A DNA stretch of 62,769 nucleotides from the NCBI RefSeq assembly GCF_013386765.1, contig NZ_JACARE010000034.1, positions 364 through 63,132 on the forward strand. The letters run 5' to 3'. The stretch is from Pseudomonas yamanorum (GTDB taxonomy: Bacteria; Pseudomonadota; Gammaproteobacteria; Pseudomonadales; Pseudomonadaceae). Of the stretch, positions 9,651 through 18,551 are shown piece by piece; the first letter of the stretch is position 1; every line of letters begins with the position of its first letter. The translations under genes were made by a program, and so were the position numbers. Under the pieces are notes generated by a model. It searched no databases. It was not told where the DNA came from and saw only the letters and a list, made by a program, of their open reading frames with translations.

Positions 9651-10637
9651 TTACTCTCCGATGAACTTGTCGCTGACAAAGGCTGAATAGTCCGGCAGCA
9701 CCTTTTCGATTTTCCCCTGTTCCTTCAGAAACTCGGCGGTCTTGGCGATTTCCTTGGCGGTGCCGCCGGCGAGGTATTGCGCGCTTTTCTGTTCGGCGGC
9801 TGTCGGGAACGAAGAGCCTTCCAGCAACTCGGGAATATCCGCAGCGTTAGCCCCGGTGAGCCGGGCGATGCTCTTCACAGGGGCAGAGTCGGCAGTCCAG
9901 TCTTTTTTATGCGCCGCATAATCGGCAATGGCTGCCAGGCTGACCTTGGCAAAGTCGGCCACGATCTTGGGGTTCTTTTCGGCGAAATCCTTGCGGGCGA
10001 CCCACACTTCAAAGGTCGGCGCGCCCCAGTTTGAAACCTCGCCAGCGTCGGTGAGGATCTTGCCGGTCTTGCGGATTTCTCCCAGGGCAGGCGACCAGGT
10101 AAACGCCCCGTCGATATCGCCACGGGCCCACGCGGCGGTGATTTGCGCCGGTGTCAGGTTGACGATGTTGACCTTGCGCGGGTCCAGGTTCCAGTGCTTC
10201 AGCGCACCCAGCAGGCTGTAATGGGAGGTTGAGACAAACGGCACGGCGATGGTTTTGCCGATCAGGTCGTCAGGAGTCTTGATCCCGCTGCCGTCGCGCA
10301 CCACCAGTGCCTCGGAACTGCGGATCTGGGCGCTGACAATGAATGCCACCAACGGCATGTTGCGCGAAGCCGCTGCGGCCAGCGGGCTGGAACCCAGGTT
10401 GCCGATCTGTACATCGCCGGACGCCATCGCCGCCAACACGGCCGGGCCCGCATCGAATGCGCGCCAATCGATTTTCTGGCCAATGCCCTTTTCATATTCG
10501 CCATCGGCAATCGCGCGCTTGATCGGGTCGATGCCGTTGATGTAGCCGAAGGTCAGGTCAGCGGATTGAGCACTTAGGGAAAGGACAGCGAGGCCCACGG
10601 CCGAGAAGAGATTCCGGGCCAGTTTCAGCGTTTTCAT
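9651..10637 (-). CDS. tauA: Taurine/sulfonate ABC transporter substrate-binding protein
   Basis: A 328-residue periplasmic binding protein of the TauA/SsuA type, with a signal peptide (hydrophobic core FSAVGLAVLSLSAQSA, likely cleaved near residue 25). The mature start DLTFGYINGIDPIKRAIADG is typical of TauA. It should capture taurine or related sulfonates for import. The ATPase (tauB) and permease (tauC) that normally lie between tauA and tauD are absent, so the binding protein must use a transporter encoded elsewhere or be a leftover of a deletion. The upstream region (10690-10760) is AT-rich and probably carries the promoter. Confidence 0.88.
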   Translation of the reverse strand: MKTLKLARNLFSAVGLAVLSLSAQSADLTFGYINGIDPIKRAIADGEYEKGIGQKIDWRAFDAGPAVLAAMASGDVQIGNLGSSPLAAAASRNMPLVAFIVSAQIRSSEALVVRDGSGIKTPDDLIGKTIAVPFVSTSHYSLLGALKHWNLDPRKVNIVNLTPAQITAAWARGDIDGAFTWSPALGEIRKTGKILTDAGEVSNWGAPTFEVWVARKDFAEKNPKIVADFAKVSLAAIADYAAHKKDWTADSAPVKSIARLTGANAADIPELLEGSSFPTAAEQKSAQYLAGGTAKEIAKTAEFLKEQGKIEKVLPDYSAFVSDKFIGE

Positions 10638-10765
10638 TTTTATAGATTCCTGAGCGGATAAGACTTGAGCAGCGCGGTTCCCGGCTCTTCAAGGGTCAAC
10701 TCAGTTAGATGATATTGATCTATAAAAAATAAAATAAATAATTTTATGGAATTAGCTTAGAGCCT

Positions 10766-10867
10766 CTGTAGGAGCGAGCTTGCTCGCGAAAAACGTCAAC
10801 GATAACGCTGGGATCCTGAATGCACGCGGTGTCCTCGAGTTTTTCGCGAGCAAGCTCGCTCCTACAG
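10766..10867. repeat. REPIN (paired REP palindromes)
   Basis: The same inverted REP pair as at 3910-4015, with a homologous spacer in the same orientation. It lies between the tauA promoter region and the 3' end of the oxaloacetate decarboxylase gene, which ends 5 bases away. It may act as the 3' hairpin of that gene. Confidence 0.85.
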
Positions 10868-10871
10868 GGTT

Positions 10872-11741
10872 TTACTCTTGAACGTCCATGAACTCTTTGG
10901 CCCAGTTCACGTAGGTATCGGGGAAGGTGTAGGTATGGGTCAACTCGCTGGCCGTCAGGTTTGACGTGCTGCGGGTGAGGTTGCGCTGTTCGCGAAGGCT
11001 GTCGTAGGTGGCCTTGATCGAGGCGAAGTAGGCGCCGTGGCCGGCCACCACAATCCGCACGCCCAGTTTGGCCAGGCGTTCGTTGTCATTGAGGTTCGGG
11101 TTGGCGTAGGTCACCAGCATCAGCGGCACCGTCAGGCCTTCGGCGATCTGTTCAAGGTGGTCGAAGTCACGGATACCCACCATGCAGATGCCGTCTGCAC
11201 CCGCCTCTTGGTACGCCTTGGTGCGATGGATAACGTCGTCCACCGGCAGCACGGCGGCGTTGGTCCGGGCGATGATCGAAAGCTGCGGATCAACCCGTGC
11301 CTCCAGCGCCGCCTTGACCTTGCCCACGCCCTCTTCGGTGCTGATGAGGTCGGTGGATTTACGCCCGAACTGCGCAGGCAGCAAGGTATCTTCAATCGTC
11401 AGCGCCGAAACGCCCGCACGCTCCAGCTCCTGCACGGTGCGCATCACGTTCAGCGCATTGCCGTAGCCGTGATCGGCGTCGGCGATTACCGGCAGTTGTG
11501 CAACCCGGCCGATCCGGGTGGCCTGCTCGACGAATTCACTCAGGGTAATCAGCGCGAAGTCCGGTGCAGCCAGGACCTGCAGCGACGCCACCGAACCGCC
11601 CAGGATACCGACTTCAAAGCCCAGGTCTGCAGCGATCCTGGCCGACATCGGGTCAAACACCGAAGCGGTATGAAAGCAGTGTTGGGAGGCGAGCAACTCG
11701 CGAAACGAGCGCCGTAGATCGTGGTGGGAAATTTTCGACAT
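10872..11741 (-). CDS. Oxaloacetate decarboxylase of the PEP mutase/isocitrate lyase superfamily
   Basis: A 289-residue TIM-barrel protein close in pattern and length to the Pseudomonas aeruginosa oxaloacetate decarboxylase PA4872. It would convert oxaloacetate to pyruvate and CO2, although 2-methylisocitrate-lyase-like or malate-type substrates cannot be excluded. Metal-site motifs are DADHGYGNALN and EDTLLPAQFG. The segment VVAGHGAYFAS carries the His that I recall as distinguishing PA4872 from other members. The ATG at 11741 is chosen over the GTG at 11747 because GAGGAG lies 5 bases upstream of it. It is a single gene with no obvious pathway link to its neighbours. Confidence 0.8.
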   Translation of the reverse strand: MSKISHHDLRRSFRELLASQHCFHTASVFDPMSARIAADLGFEVGILGGSVASLQVLAAPDFALITLSEFVEQATRIGRVAQLPVIADADHGYGNALNVMRTVQELERAGVSALTIEDTLLPAQFGRKSTDLISTEEGVGKVKAALEARVDPQLSIIARTNAAVLPVDDVIHRTKAYQEAGADGICMVGIRDFDHLEQIAEGLTVPLMLVTYANPNLNDNERLAKLGVRIVVAGHGAYFASIKATYDSLREQRNLTRSTSNLTASELTHTYTFPDTYVNWAKEFMDVQE

Positions 11742-11873
11742 GTTCACTCCTCACTGTCGCCGTGTACGCGGGAACGACCAGTGCCAATTCAAAAGTAACG
11801 CTAGCGTATCACGCCCAAAATAAATGGTTGATGACGTTTGAGAAACTTAGAGATCACGTTTGGCAGAGACGTT

Positions 11874-12656
11874 TCAGACCCACCCCCCATCCACAATAAA
11901 ATTCTGCGCCGAACACATCGCCGACACATCCGACGCCAGAAACAGCGCCATGTTGGCGATATGTTCCGGCTGCACACTGCCCGGCAGGCACTGGCTGCGG
12001 CTGATCAGTTCCCGGGCCGCATCGTCCACCCACAGCGCCAGTTGTTTTTCGGTCATCACCCAACCCGGCACCAGCGTATTGACCCGGATCCGGCTGGGCC
12101 CCAGCTCCCGTGCCAGGGCGCGGGTCATGCCATGGGCCGCGGCTTTGCTGGCGGCGTACACCGGGTAGCCGCTGGAGGCCATCATCCAGCCGACGGACCC
12201 CAGGTTGATGATCGAGCCGTGCCCCGCCGCCTTCATCATCGGCACCACGGCCCGGGCGGCAAAAAAGGCGTGCTTCAGGTTGACTGAAATCAGTTGGTCG
12301 AACAGCTCTGAGTCGATTTGATCCAGAGTGTGCCGAACGTCATTGGCCGCATTGTTCACCAGCACGTCGATCGGCCCCAGGGTTTGCGCAAGGCGCCCGA
12401 TCGCGGCCTTGTAGGCAATCTCGTCGGTGATGTCGCAATGGGCGAACTCGACGCTATGCCCCTCGGCCGACAGTACCGCCGCCAACCGGTCACCCTGCCC
12501 TTGCGCCCGGTCCACGAACGCCACCCTGGCACCCTGGCGTGCAAAGGCTCGCACCATGGATTCGCCAATCCCGGAAGCCCCTCCGGAAATCAACACCGTC
12601 TTATCCCGCAGGTCCGGGTACGTGGCTTGGGCGACAGGCTGTTTTTCAGTGTGCAT
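11874..12656 (-). CDS. XylB-like SDR sugar 1-dehydrogenase
   Basis: A 260-residue short-chain dehydrogenase. It has the GGASGIGE nucleotide motif, the NNAAND motif and the catalytic S-Y-K set (S in LGSVGW, YPVYAASK). The arrangement YPDLRDKTVLISGG, DVLVNNAANDVRH and SQCLPG closely follows Caulobacter D-xylose 1-dehydrogenase XylB. It probably oxidises an aldopentose or D-galactose to the lactone, the first step of the non-phosphorylative route. It is divergent from galM and shares a 138-base region with a candidate FadR operator. It is separated from the other pathway genes only by galM and the ABC genes. Confidence 0.8.
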   Translation of the reverse strand: MHTEKQPVAQATYPDLRDKTVLISGGASGIGESMVRAFARQGARVAFVDRAQGQGDRLAAVLSAEGHSVEFAHCDITDEIAYKAAIGRLAQTLGPIDVLVNNAANDVRHTLDQIDSELFDQLISVNLKHAFFAARAVVPMMKAAGHGSIINLGSVGWMMASSGYPVYAASKAAAHGMTRALARELGPSRIRVNTLVPGWVMTEKQLALWVDDAARELISRSQCLPGSVQPEHIANMALFLASDVSAMCSAQNFIVDGGWV

Positions 12657-12693
12657 GTGACGGTCACTCCGCTCTAATTAGTCTTATTTTATA

Positions 12694-12721
12694 TTGCAAA
12701 TTTTGCGATTTTGTCTATATA
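12694..12721 (+). promoter_or_regulatory. Probable sigma-70 promoter of galM
   Basis: TTGCAA (12694-12699) and TATATA (12716-12721) are 16 bases apart in a very AT-rich stretch. Transcription toward galM would start near 12728, which places the operator at 12751-12765 just downstream of the start, where a repressor would block the polymerase. Confidence 0.45.
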
Positions 12722-12750
12722 TCAGCACTGCACTTGATCGAAATACGATA

Positions 12751-12765
12751 AATAGTCGAACTATT
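12751..12765. promoter_or_regulatory. Candidate FadR/GntR operator at the SDR-galM promoter
   Basis: The perfect dyad AATAGT-CGA-ACTATT fits the T-N-G-T-N3-A-C-N-A pattern known for the FadR subfamily of GntR regulators. The same 13-base core ATAGT-N3-ACTAT occurs at 22571-22583, with an imperfect copy at 22646-22658. The downstream sequence TTAATTAACAACA is also nearly repeated at 22584-22597. The likely binder is the FadR-type protein encoded at 24465. Confidence 0.6.
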
Positions 12766-12794
12766 TAATTAACAACAATAAAGGTAGCTCAGTC

Positions 12795-13943
12795 ATGCGG
12801 CAATCCCGATTCCTGCTTACCAGCCTTGGCCTCTCCCTGGCGATGGCCAGCCTTGGCGCTCATGCCGCTGGCTTGTCCAGCGAACACAAACCCTTCGGCA
12901 AGACCAACGACGGCACCGCCGTCGAGCAGTACGTGTTGCGTAACAGCCATGGCATGCAAGCCACGGTCATCACCTACGGCGCTGTGCTGCAGTCGCTCAA
13001 GGTACCGGACAAACACGGCCAGTTCGCCGATGTGGTACTGGGCTTCGATAACGTCCAGGGCTATCAGGCCGGCACTGCGTTCTTTGGCGCGACCATCGGC
13101 CGTTTTGGCAATCGCCTGGCCAAAGGCACGTTCGAACTGGACGGCAAACGCTTCCAGGTGCCCCTCAACGACGGGCCAAACTCGTTGCATGGTGGCCCGC
13201 AGGGCTTCGACAAGCACGTTTGGAAAGCCCAGCCGGTCAAGCAGAATGACTCGGTGGGCGTGACCTTGAGCTACTTGTCGAAGGACGGCGAGATGGGTTT
13301 TCCCGGCAACCTGAAAGTCGATGTCACCTATAGCCTCAACGACAACAACGAGTTGCACATCGACTACAAGGCCAGCACCGATAAACCCACGGTGCTGAAC
13401 CTCACCAACCACAGTTACTTCAACCTCGCCGGCGCCGGTAACGGTGACGTGCTCAAGCAACTGGCCACCCTGCATGCCAGCCATTACACCCCGGTCAACA
13501 GCACCTTGATTCCCACCGGCGAACTGGCCCCGGTGGCCGGCACGCCGATGGACTTTCTCAAACCTACCGCCATCGGCCAGCACATCAAGGACGATCATCC
13601 CCAGCTGAAATACGCCGAGCCGAAACAAGGTGGTTTTGACTTCAACTGGGTGCTGGATACCCAGGGTGACCTCGGCAAACTGGCCGCCGAGGTGCACGAC
13701 CCGCAGTCCGGGCGCCGCTTGCAGCTATATACCAGCGAGCCCGGCGTGCAGTTCTATACCAGCAACTTCCTCGACGGTTCGATCAAGGGCAAGGGTGGCA
13801 AACCCTACGCCCACTGGAGCGCGTTTACCCTGGAAACCCAACACTTTCCCGACGCTCCCAACCAGCCGAACTTCCCGTCCACCCGCCTCGACCCTGGCCA
13901 GACCTACACCCAGAACACCGTGCTGAAATTCTCTGCCAACTAA
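12795..13943 (+). CDS. galM: Exported aldose 1-epimerase (mutarotase)
   Basis: A 382-residue GalM-family mutarotase with a clear signal peptide (about residues 1-25, ending GAHAAG), so it acts in the periplasm. It interconverts alpha and beta anomers of an aldose before uptake or oxidation. Family motifs include FGATIGRFGNRLAKG, the catalytic His in NLTNHSYFNLAG, and the C-terminal Glu in SEPGVQFYTSN. It faces the SDR gene and converges with araH, ending at an 18-base palindrome. Its position supports a role in arabinose, xylose or galactose use. Confidence 0.9.
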   Translation: MRQSRFLLTSLGLSLAMASLGAHAAGLSSEHKPFGKTNDGTAVEQYVLRNSHGMQATVITYGAVLQSLKVPDKHGQFADVVLGFDNVQGYQAGTAFFGATIGRFGNRLAKGTFELDGKRFQVPLNDGPNSLHGGPQGFDKHVWKAQPVKQNDSVGVTLSYLSKDGEMGFPGNLKVDVTYSLNDNNELHIDYKASTDKPTVLNLTNHSYFNLAGAGNGDVLKQLATLHASHYTPVNSTLIPTGELAPVAGTPMDFLKPTAIGQHIKDDHPQLKYAEPKQGGFDFNWVLDTQGDLGKLAAEVHDPQSGRRLQLYTSEPGVQFYTSNFLDGSIKGKGGKPYAHWSAFTLETQHFPDAPNQPNFPSTRLDPGQTYTQNTVLKFSAN

Positions 13944-13946
13944 ACG

Positions 13947-13984
13947 GGTGAGAGCTGTCGAGCTGAAGCTCGACAGCTCTCACC
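13947..13984. terminator. Bidirectional terminator-like palindrome between galM and araH
   Basis: An 18-base perfect inverted repeat (GGTGAGAGCTGTCGAGCT and its complement) with a 2-base centre lies between the convergent stops of galM and araH, ending 4 bases before the araH stop. There is no strong T-run on either side, so termination is inferred from position and stem strength. Confidence 0.65.
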
Positions 13985-13988
13985 AGGT

Positions 13989-14957
13989 TCAACGTTGCTT
14001 CATGCGATCAATCACCACCGCCAGCAGCAGGATCGAACCCCGGATCACATACTGGTAGAAGGTATCGATGTTCTTCAGGTTCATCGCATTCTCGATGATC
14101 GCCAGGATCAGCACCCCGGCAATCACGTGGCGAATCATGCCAATCCCGCCGCTCAACGAGACCCCACCCAGCACGCAGGCCGAAATCACCGTGAGTTCGA
14201 AACCCTGGCCAATCATCGGCTGGCCGGAGGTCATGCGCGAAGCCAGGATCACTCCGGCCAGGGCGCCAATCACCCCATGCACGGCGAAGATGATGATCTT
14301 GGTGCGATCCACGTTCACCCCCGCCAGCAACGCCGCCTCCGGGTTGCCGCCGATGGCCATCGTGTTGCGCCCGTAAGTGGTGTAGTTGAGCAGCCAGCCG
14401 AAGAACAGGAAGCACACGATGGTGATCAGGATCGGCACCGGCACACCCAACAATTGGCCATTGCCGAAGACAAAGAACGAATCCTGGGACACGCCCACCG
14501 CCTTGCCGTTGGCAAAGATATAGGCCAGGCCGCGCACGATCTGCATGGTCGCCAGCGTGGTGATCAGCGCATTCACCCGCAGCTTGGCGATCACGATGCC
14601 GTTGATCAATCCCACCACCAGGCCCATCAGCAGCGCCGCACCGATGCCCAGGAACACGCTGTCGGTGTCGCGCATCACGATCGCTGCCACCACCCCGGCG
14701 CAGGCAATCACCGAGCCTACGGACAGGTCGAAATGCCCGGACGCCAGGCAATACAGCATGGTGCACGCGGCAATCCCGGTGGTGGAGATCGCCAGCCCCA
14801 GGCCACGCATATTGAGGGGCGAGAGGAAGTTGTCGATCAGCAAGGTGCAGAGCACGAAGATCCCCACCGCTGCCAGCAGCATCGCCCAGTTGTCCAGCAG
14901 GCTGCGCAGGTCCAGGGGCTTGCGCGCCGTGGGCAGCGCCGTGTTTTGGCTTGTCAT
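13989..14957 (-). CDS. araH: Sugar ABC transporter permease (AraH-type)
   Basis: A 322-residue permease of the RbsC/AraH/XylH family with about 8-10 hydrophobic segments. The EAA-like segment includes GGNPEAALLAGVNV, followed by GALAGVILASRMTSGQP. It forms the membrane channel for the importer made with the AraG-type ATPase and AraF-type binding protein encoded upstream. The start at 14957 (MTSQNTALP) follows a GAGGTGACT ribosome site; an in-frame extension into araG is unlikely. It is the last gene of a seven-gene operon on the minus strand. Confidence 0.88.
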   Translation of the reverse strand: MTSQNTALPTARKPLDLRSLLDNWAMLLAAVGIFVLCTLLIDNFLSPLNMRGLGLAISTTGIAACTMLYCLASGHFDLSVGSVIACAGVVAAIVMRDTDSVFLGIGAALLMGLVVGLINGIVIAKLRVNALITTLATMQIVRGLAYIFANGKAVGVSQDSFFVFGNGQLLGVPVPILITIVCFLFFGWLLNYTTYGRNTMAIGGNPEAALLAGVNVDRTKIIIFAVHGVIGALAGVILASRMTSGQPMIGQGFELTVISACVLGGVSLSGGIGMIRHVIAGVLILAIIENAMNLKNIDTFYQYVIRGSILLLAVVIDRMKQR

Positions 14958-14967
14958 AGTCACCTCG

Positions 14968-16500
14968 TCAGTTCCCGGCGCGTTGGCGCGGCAGGGCCAT
15001 TTGCAGCAGGTTGGATTCATTGGCGTGTTCGCGGCTCATCTCGCCGCGCATCGCGCCTTCACACAGCACCAGGATCCGGTCGGAAATCCCCATCACTTCC
15101 ATCAGGTCGCTGGACACCACGATCACCGCAATCCCGCGGGCCGCCAGGTCATGGATGATCTGGTAGATCTCGGCCTTCGCGCCGATATCGATGCCCCGGG
15201 TGGGCTCGTCCAGCAGCAGGACTTTCATCGGCATCGACAGCCAGCGACCGAGAATGGCCTTCTGTTGATTGCCACCGGACAGGTACATGATTTTCTGCGC
15301 GGCCGTGGGCGTCTTGACCTTCAGCGCCTGAATCTGCCGGGCGGCGTTGTCCTTCTCCCAACGGCCGCGCAATAACCAGCCAAACCGCGAATGGGCACTG
15401 CGCGCGCTGATATTGATGTTCTCGGCAACGCTGGACAGCGGCACGATGCCCTCCTTCTTGCGGTCCTCGGGGCACAGCAGGATGCCGGCGTCGATCGCGT
15501 CGCGGGGTGAGCGCAGGCGCAAGGCTTCACCGCATAAATCGAGGCTGCCGGCGGTGGTGCGCGCAAGGCCGCCCAGCAGCCGCAGCAACTCGGTACGCCC
15601 GGCGCCCACCAGCCCGAACAGGCCGAGGATCTCGCCCTGGTGGGCCTCGAAACTCACCGGTTCACGCAAGCCGTGGCCCAGCACGCCGTTGACCTTGAGC
15701 GCCACCGCGCCGCGCGCACGTGGGCGGTAGTCGTAGATGTCCTGGATGTCGCGACCGACCATGCAGGTCACCAGTTGATCGTGGGTCAGGCTGCTCATGT
15801 CCTCGAAGGTTCGCACGTAGCGGCCGTCCTTGAACACGGTCACCGCGTTGCAGAGGCGGAACACCTCTTCCATGCGATGAGACACGTAAAGCACCACTTT
15901 GCCCTCGTCCCGCAGGCGACCGATGATTGCCATCAGGCGGTCGATCTCCCGCGCCGACAAACTGCTGGTGGGTTCGTCGAAAGCAATCACATGGGCGCCA
16001 CGGGACAACGCCTTGGCGATTTCCACCAACTGGCGCTGGCCCAGGGACAGCCGCCCGACTTTTTCCTCGGGGTCGATTTCATCCGCCAGGCCCTTGAGAC
16101 ACGCCAATGCCTGCTGGCGCAACGCACCGCGGTTGATCAAGCCAAAGCTGGCCGGCAGGTGCCCGAGGAACAGGTTTTCGGCCACGCTCATTTCCGGCAC
16201 CAGGTGCAACTCCTGGTGGATCACCGCGACGCCGCTGGCGATGCTGTCGGCCGCGCACTTGAAGGCCAGGGTGTGCGCGCCGATCTGCAGGCTGCCGCTG
16301 CTGGGCTGATAGGCGCCGCCGAGGATTTTCAGCAGCGTGGATTTGCCGGCGCCGTTCTCGCCCATCAAGGCGTGGACCTGCCCGGGGTGGGCGCTGAAGC
16401 TGATGCCGTCCAGCGCCTTGACCCCGGGAAACGTCTTGCCGATGCCGTTGAAGCACAGGCTGGCGCCGGCGCTCTCGGGTTGTTTCAGTTGCGCGTGCAT
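14968..16500 (-). CDS. araG: Sugar ABC transporter ATP-binding protein (AraG-type)
   Basis: A 510-residue protein with two fused ABC ATPase domains, typical of CUT2 monosaccharide importers. Domain 1 has Walker A GENGAGKSTLL and signature LSLGQRQLVEIA. Domain 2 has the degenerate GLVGAGRTELL, a signature LSGGNQQKAILG and Walker B VLLLDEPTRGID. It powers uptake with the adjacent AraF and AraH. The start at 16500 (MHAQLKQPE) has a GAGGTGGTT ribosome site. The gap to araH is 10 bases. Confidence 0.9.
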   Translation of the reverse strand: MHAQLKQPESAGASLCFNGIGKTFPGVKALDGISFSAHPGQVHALMGENGAGKSTLLKILGGAYQPSSGSLQIGAHTLAFKCAADSIASGVAVIHQELHLVPEMSVAENLFLGHLPASFGLINRGALRQQALACLKGLADEIDPEEKVGRLSLGQRQLVEIAKALSRGAHVIAFDEPTSSLSAREIDRLMAIIGRLRDEGKVVLYVSHRMEEVFRLCNAVTVFKDGRYVRTFEDMSSLTHDQLVTCMVGRDIQDIYDYRPRARGAVALKVNGVLGHGLREPVSFEAHQGEILGLFGLVGAGRTELLRLLGGLARTTAGSLDLCGEALRLRSPRDAIDAGILLCPEDRKKEGIVPLSSVAENINISARSAHSRFGWLLRGRWEKDNAARQIQALKVKTPTAAQKIMYLSGGNQQKAILGRWLSMPMKVLLLDEPTRGIDIGAKAEIYQIIHDLAARGIAVIVVSSDLMEVMGISDRILVLCEGAMRGEMSREHANESNLLQMALPRQRAGN

Positions 16501-16564
16501 AACCACCTCGTCACACAGGTCAGGCAGCCCCGCCACCAGGGCCGCCGGGGAACGTCAGCGGTCG

Positions 16565-17569
16565 TCAGTTCCACAGACCGATCTTTTCCAGCTCCTGCTT
16601 GAAGTTCTCGCGGGTGATCAACGTAACCTCGTCCATCGCGGTGTACTTCGGTGGTTCCTTACCGGTGGTGATCCACTCGAACATCATGCTCGCGGTGTTG
16701 TAGCCCTCGATGTGCGGGCTGGGCAGCATGGAACCGAAGAAGCCGCTGTTGGCTTTCTTCAACTCGCCGATGGCGTCGGTGCCGTTGATGCCGATACCGA
16801 TGACATTGGCCGCGGCAAAGCCGGCGCTTTCGGTGGCGCGCACGCCGCCGAGCACGGTGTTGTCATTCATGCCGCCGATGATCAGGTTTTTCGCGCCGCC
16901 GGGCAGTTTCACCAATGCCGAGTTGGTGGCGTCCATGCTGCCAGGCACGTCGAGGGTCTTGAGGGCCGCATACAGGATGTGGTCGTCTGGAATGCCGGCG
17001 GCTTTCAGGGATTTGACCGAACCGTCGGTGCGCTTCTTGCCGGTGTCGAGTTCGTTGTAGGTGTTGATCACCGCGTAGGTGTCCTTCCAGTCCCAGCCGC
17101 GTTTTTTCGCCTCGGTGGCCATGGCGCTGCCCTGCTTCTCGCCCACTTCAAAGGCGGCCATGCCCAGGTAAGGCACGTCTTCCATGAAGTTGCCCTTGGC
17201 ATCCACAAAGCGGTCATCCACGGCGATCACTTTCAAGCCGTTTGCCTTGGCCTTGGCCATGATGGCCGGGCCCAGGGACACGTCCGGCGGGCAAATCACA
17301 AAGCCCTTGGCGCCGTTGGCGGCCAGGCTGTCGATGGCCGAGAGGGTTTTCTCGCCGTCGGGCACGGCGATCTTGATCACTTCAAAGCCCTTGTCCTTGC
17401 CGGCCTTTTCGGCGAAGGCCCATTCGGTCTGGAACCACGGCTCTTCGGCCTGCTTGACCAGAAAGCCGATTTTCACAGGTTCAGCCGCCAGCAACAGGCC
17501 GCTGAGGCTGAACGCAGACGCCGCCACAGCGGCGCAGCACAGGGAACGGATACCACGACGACGATTCAT
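16565..17569 (-). CDS. araF: Sugar ABC transporter substrate-binding protein (AraF-type)
   Basis: A 334-residue periplasmic binding protein with a signal peptide (cleavage near LLLAAEP, about residue 28). The mature start PVKIGFLVKQAEEPWFQTEW and the block INTYNELDTGKKRTDG are characteristic of L-arabinose-binding AraF proteins. L-arabinose is therefore the best guess for the cluster substrate, although AraF-like proteins may also bind D-galactose or fucose. The start at 17569 follows an AAGGAG site. The frame is open further upstream but lacks a signal peptide there. Confidence 0.88.
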   Translation of the reverse strand: MNRRRGIRSLCCAAVAASAFSLSGLLLAAEPVKIGFLVKQAEEPWFQTEWAFAEKAGKDKGFEVIKIAVPDGEKTLSAIDSLAANGAKGFVICPPDVSLGPAIMAKAKANGLKVIAVDDRFVDAKGNFMEDVPYLGMAAFEVGEKQGSAMATEAKKRGWDWKDTYAVINTYNELDTGKKRTDGSVKSLKAAGIPDDHILYAALKTLDVPGSMDATNSALVKLPGGAKNLIIGGMNDNTVLGGVRATESAGFAAANVIGIGINGTDAIGELKKANSGFFGSMLPSPHIEGYNTASMMFEWITTGKEPPKYTAMDEVTLITRENFKQELEKIGLWN

Positions 17570-17625
17570 AGGGTGACTCCTTGTTGTTGTTTTTGAGTGG
17601 GTTGAACAGCGGTGAAGCCTGTGGG

Positions 17626-18501
17626 TTATCCGGCGAACCGGTGGCAGATTTTCCCCGGCACATCGACCTCGATGGCCAGTACCGCACCATCCAGCGGGTG
17701 ATTCAGCGGGCTGGCGGCGCTGGTGATGTATAAGGTCTTGAGGTGCGGGCCTGCGAACACGCAACTGGTGGGACGGCTGACCGGCAGCTCGAGCACCCGG
17801 TCGACCTCGCCACCCGGGGTCAAGCGCAGCAGGCAACTGCCATCCCAGCGGGCGTTCCAGATATAGCCTTCGGTGTCCATGGCCGAACCGTCCGGGCCGC
17901 CGCGCGGGTGAGGCCCAAACCAGGATTCTGCGGGTGCCAGCTGCCCAGCGTCGGTGATCGCGTGTCGATACAGCGTGCCGTCCAGGCTGTCGCCGAAATG
18001 CACGTGGGTGCCTTCGTCATTCCACAGCAAGGTGTTGGGAATCCCCAGGCCGTGCAGCAACGGTGTGACGTGGCCGTCGGCATCCACCCGGAACAGCCCG
18101 CCGGAACGCCGCAGCACCGGCAGGTCTTCACCCTGGGCGCCGATGTTGTTCTGCATGGTGCCCAGCCATAGCCGGCCCCGGGCATCGCAGCGGGCTTCGT
18201 TGGCCCGGTTGCCCGGGTGCGGGTCGGCGACGCAGAGCAAGGTCAGGCGTGGGTCGGACTGCGGCGAATCGAGGTCGAGCCGGTACACGCCGCTGCTCAG
18301 GGTCACCAGCGCATCGCCACTTGCACACGGGATAAACGCCGAGACCGGTTCGGGCAGTTGCCAGGCGTGCAGTTGCCCGCCCTGCAGGCGCAACGCCTGC
18401 CGGCCGATGATATCCACCCAGTACAGCGCCTGGCCCGGCACGTCCCAGAACGGGCCTTCGCCCAGTCGAGCCCGGTGCGGTGTGACTGCGGTCCACGACA
18501 T
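17626..18501 (-). CDS. SMP-30/gluconolactonase-family sugar lactonase
   Basis: A 291-residue six-bladed beta-propeller of the SMP-30/LRE family. It should hydrolyse the aldonolactone made by the dehydrogenase to the free acid. Metal-site residues are visible: the Glu in GEGPFWD, the Asn in GIPNTLLW and the Asp in FGDSLDGTLYRH. There is no signal peptide, so it is cytoplasmic. It lies between araF and the aldehyde dehydrogenase gene in the same minus-strand operon. Confidence 0.88.
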   Translation of the reverse strand: MSWTAVTPHRARLGEGPFWDVPGQALYWVDIIGRQALRLQGGQLHAWQLPEPVSAFIPCASGDALVTLSSGVYRLDLDSPQSDPRLTLLCVADPHPGNRANEARCDARGRLWLGTMQNNIGAQGEDLPVLRRSGGLFRVDADGHVTPLLHGLGIPNTLLWNDEGTHVHFGDSLDGTLYRHAITDAGQLAPAESWFGPHPRGGPDGSAMDTEGYIWNARWDGSCLLRLTPGGEVDRVLELPVSRPTSCVFAGPHLKTLYITSAASPLNHPLDGAVLAIEVDVPGKICHRFAG

Positions 18502-18551
18502 GAAACCTCCTGCGTTCTTGTTGTTTTCAGGTGGTAATGAACTTGCTCGCG

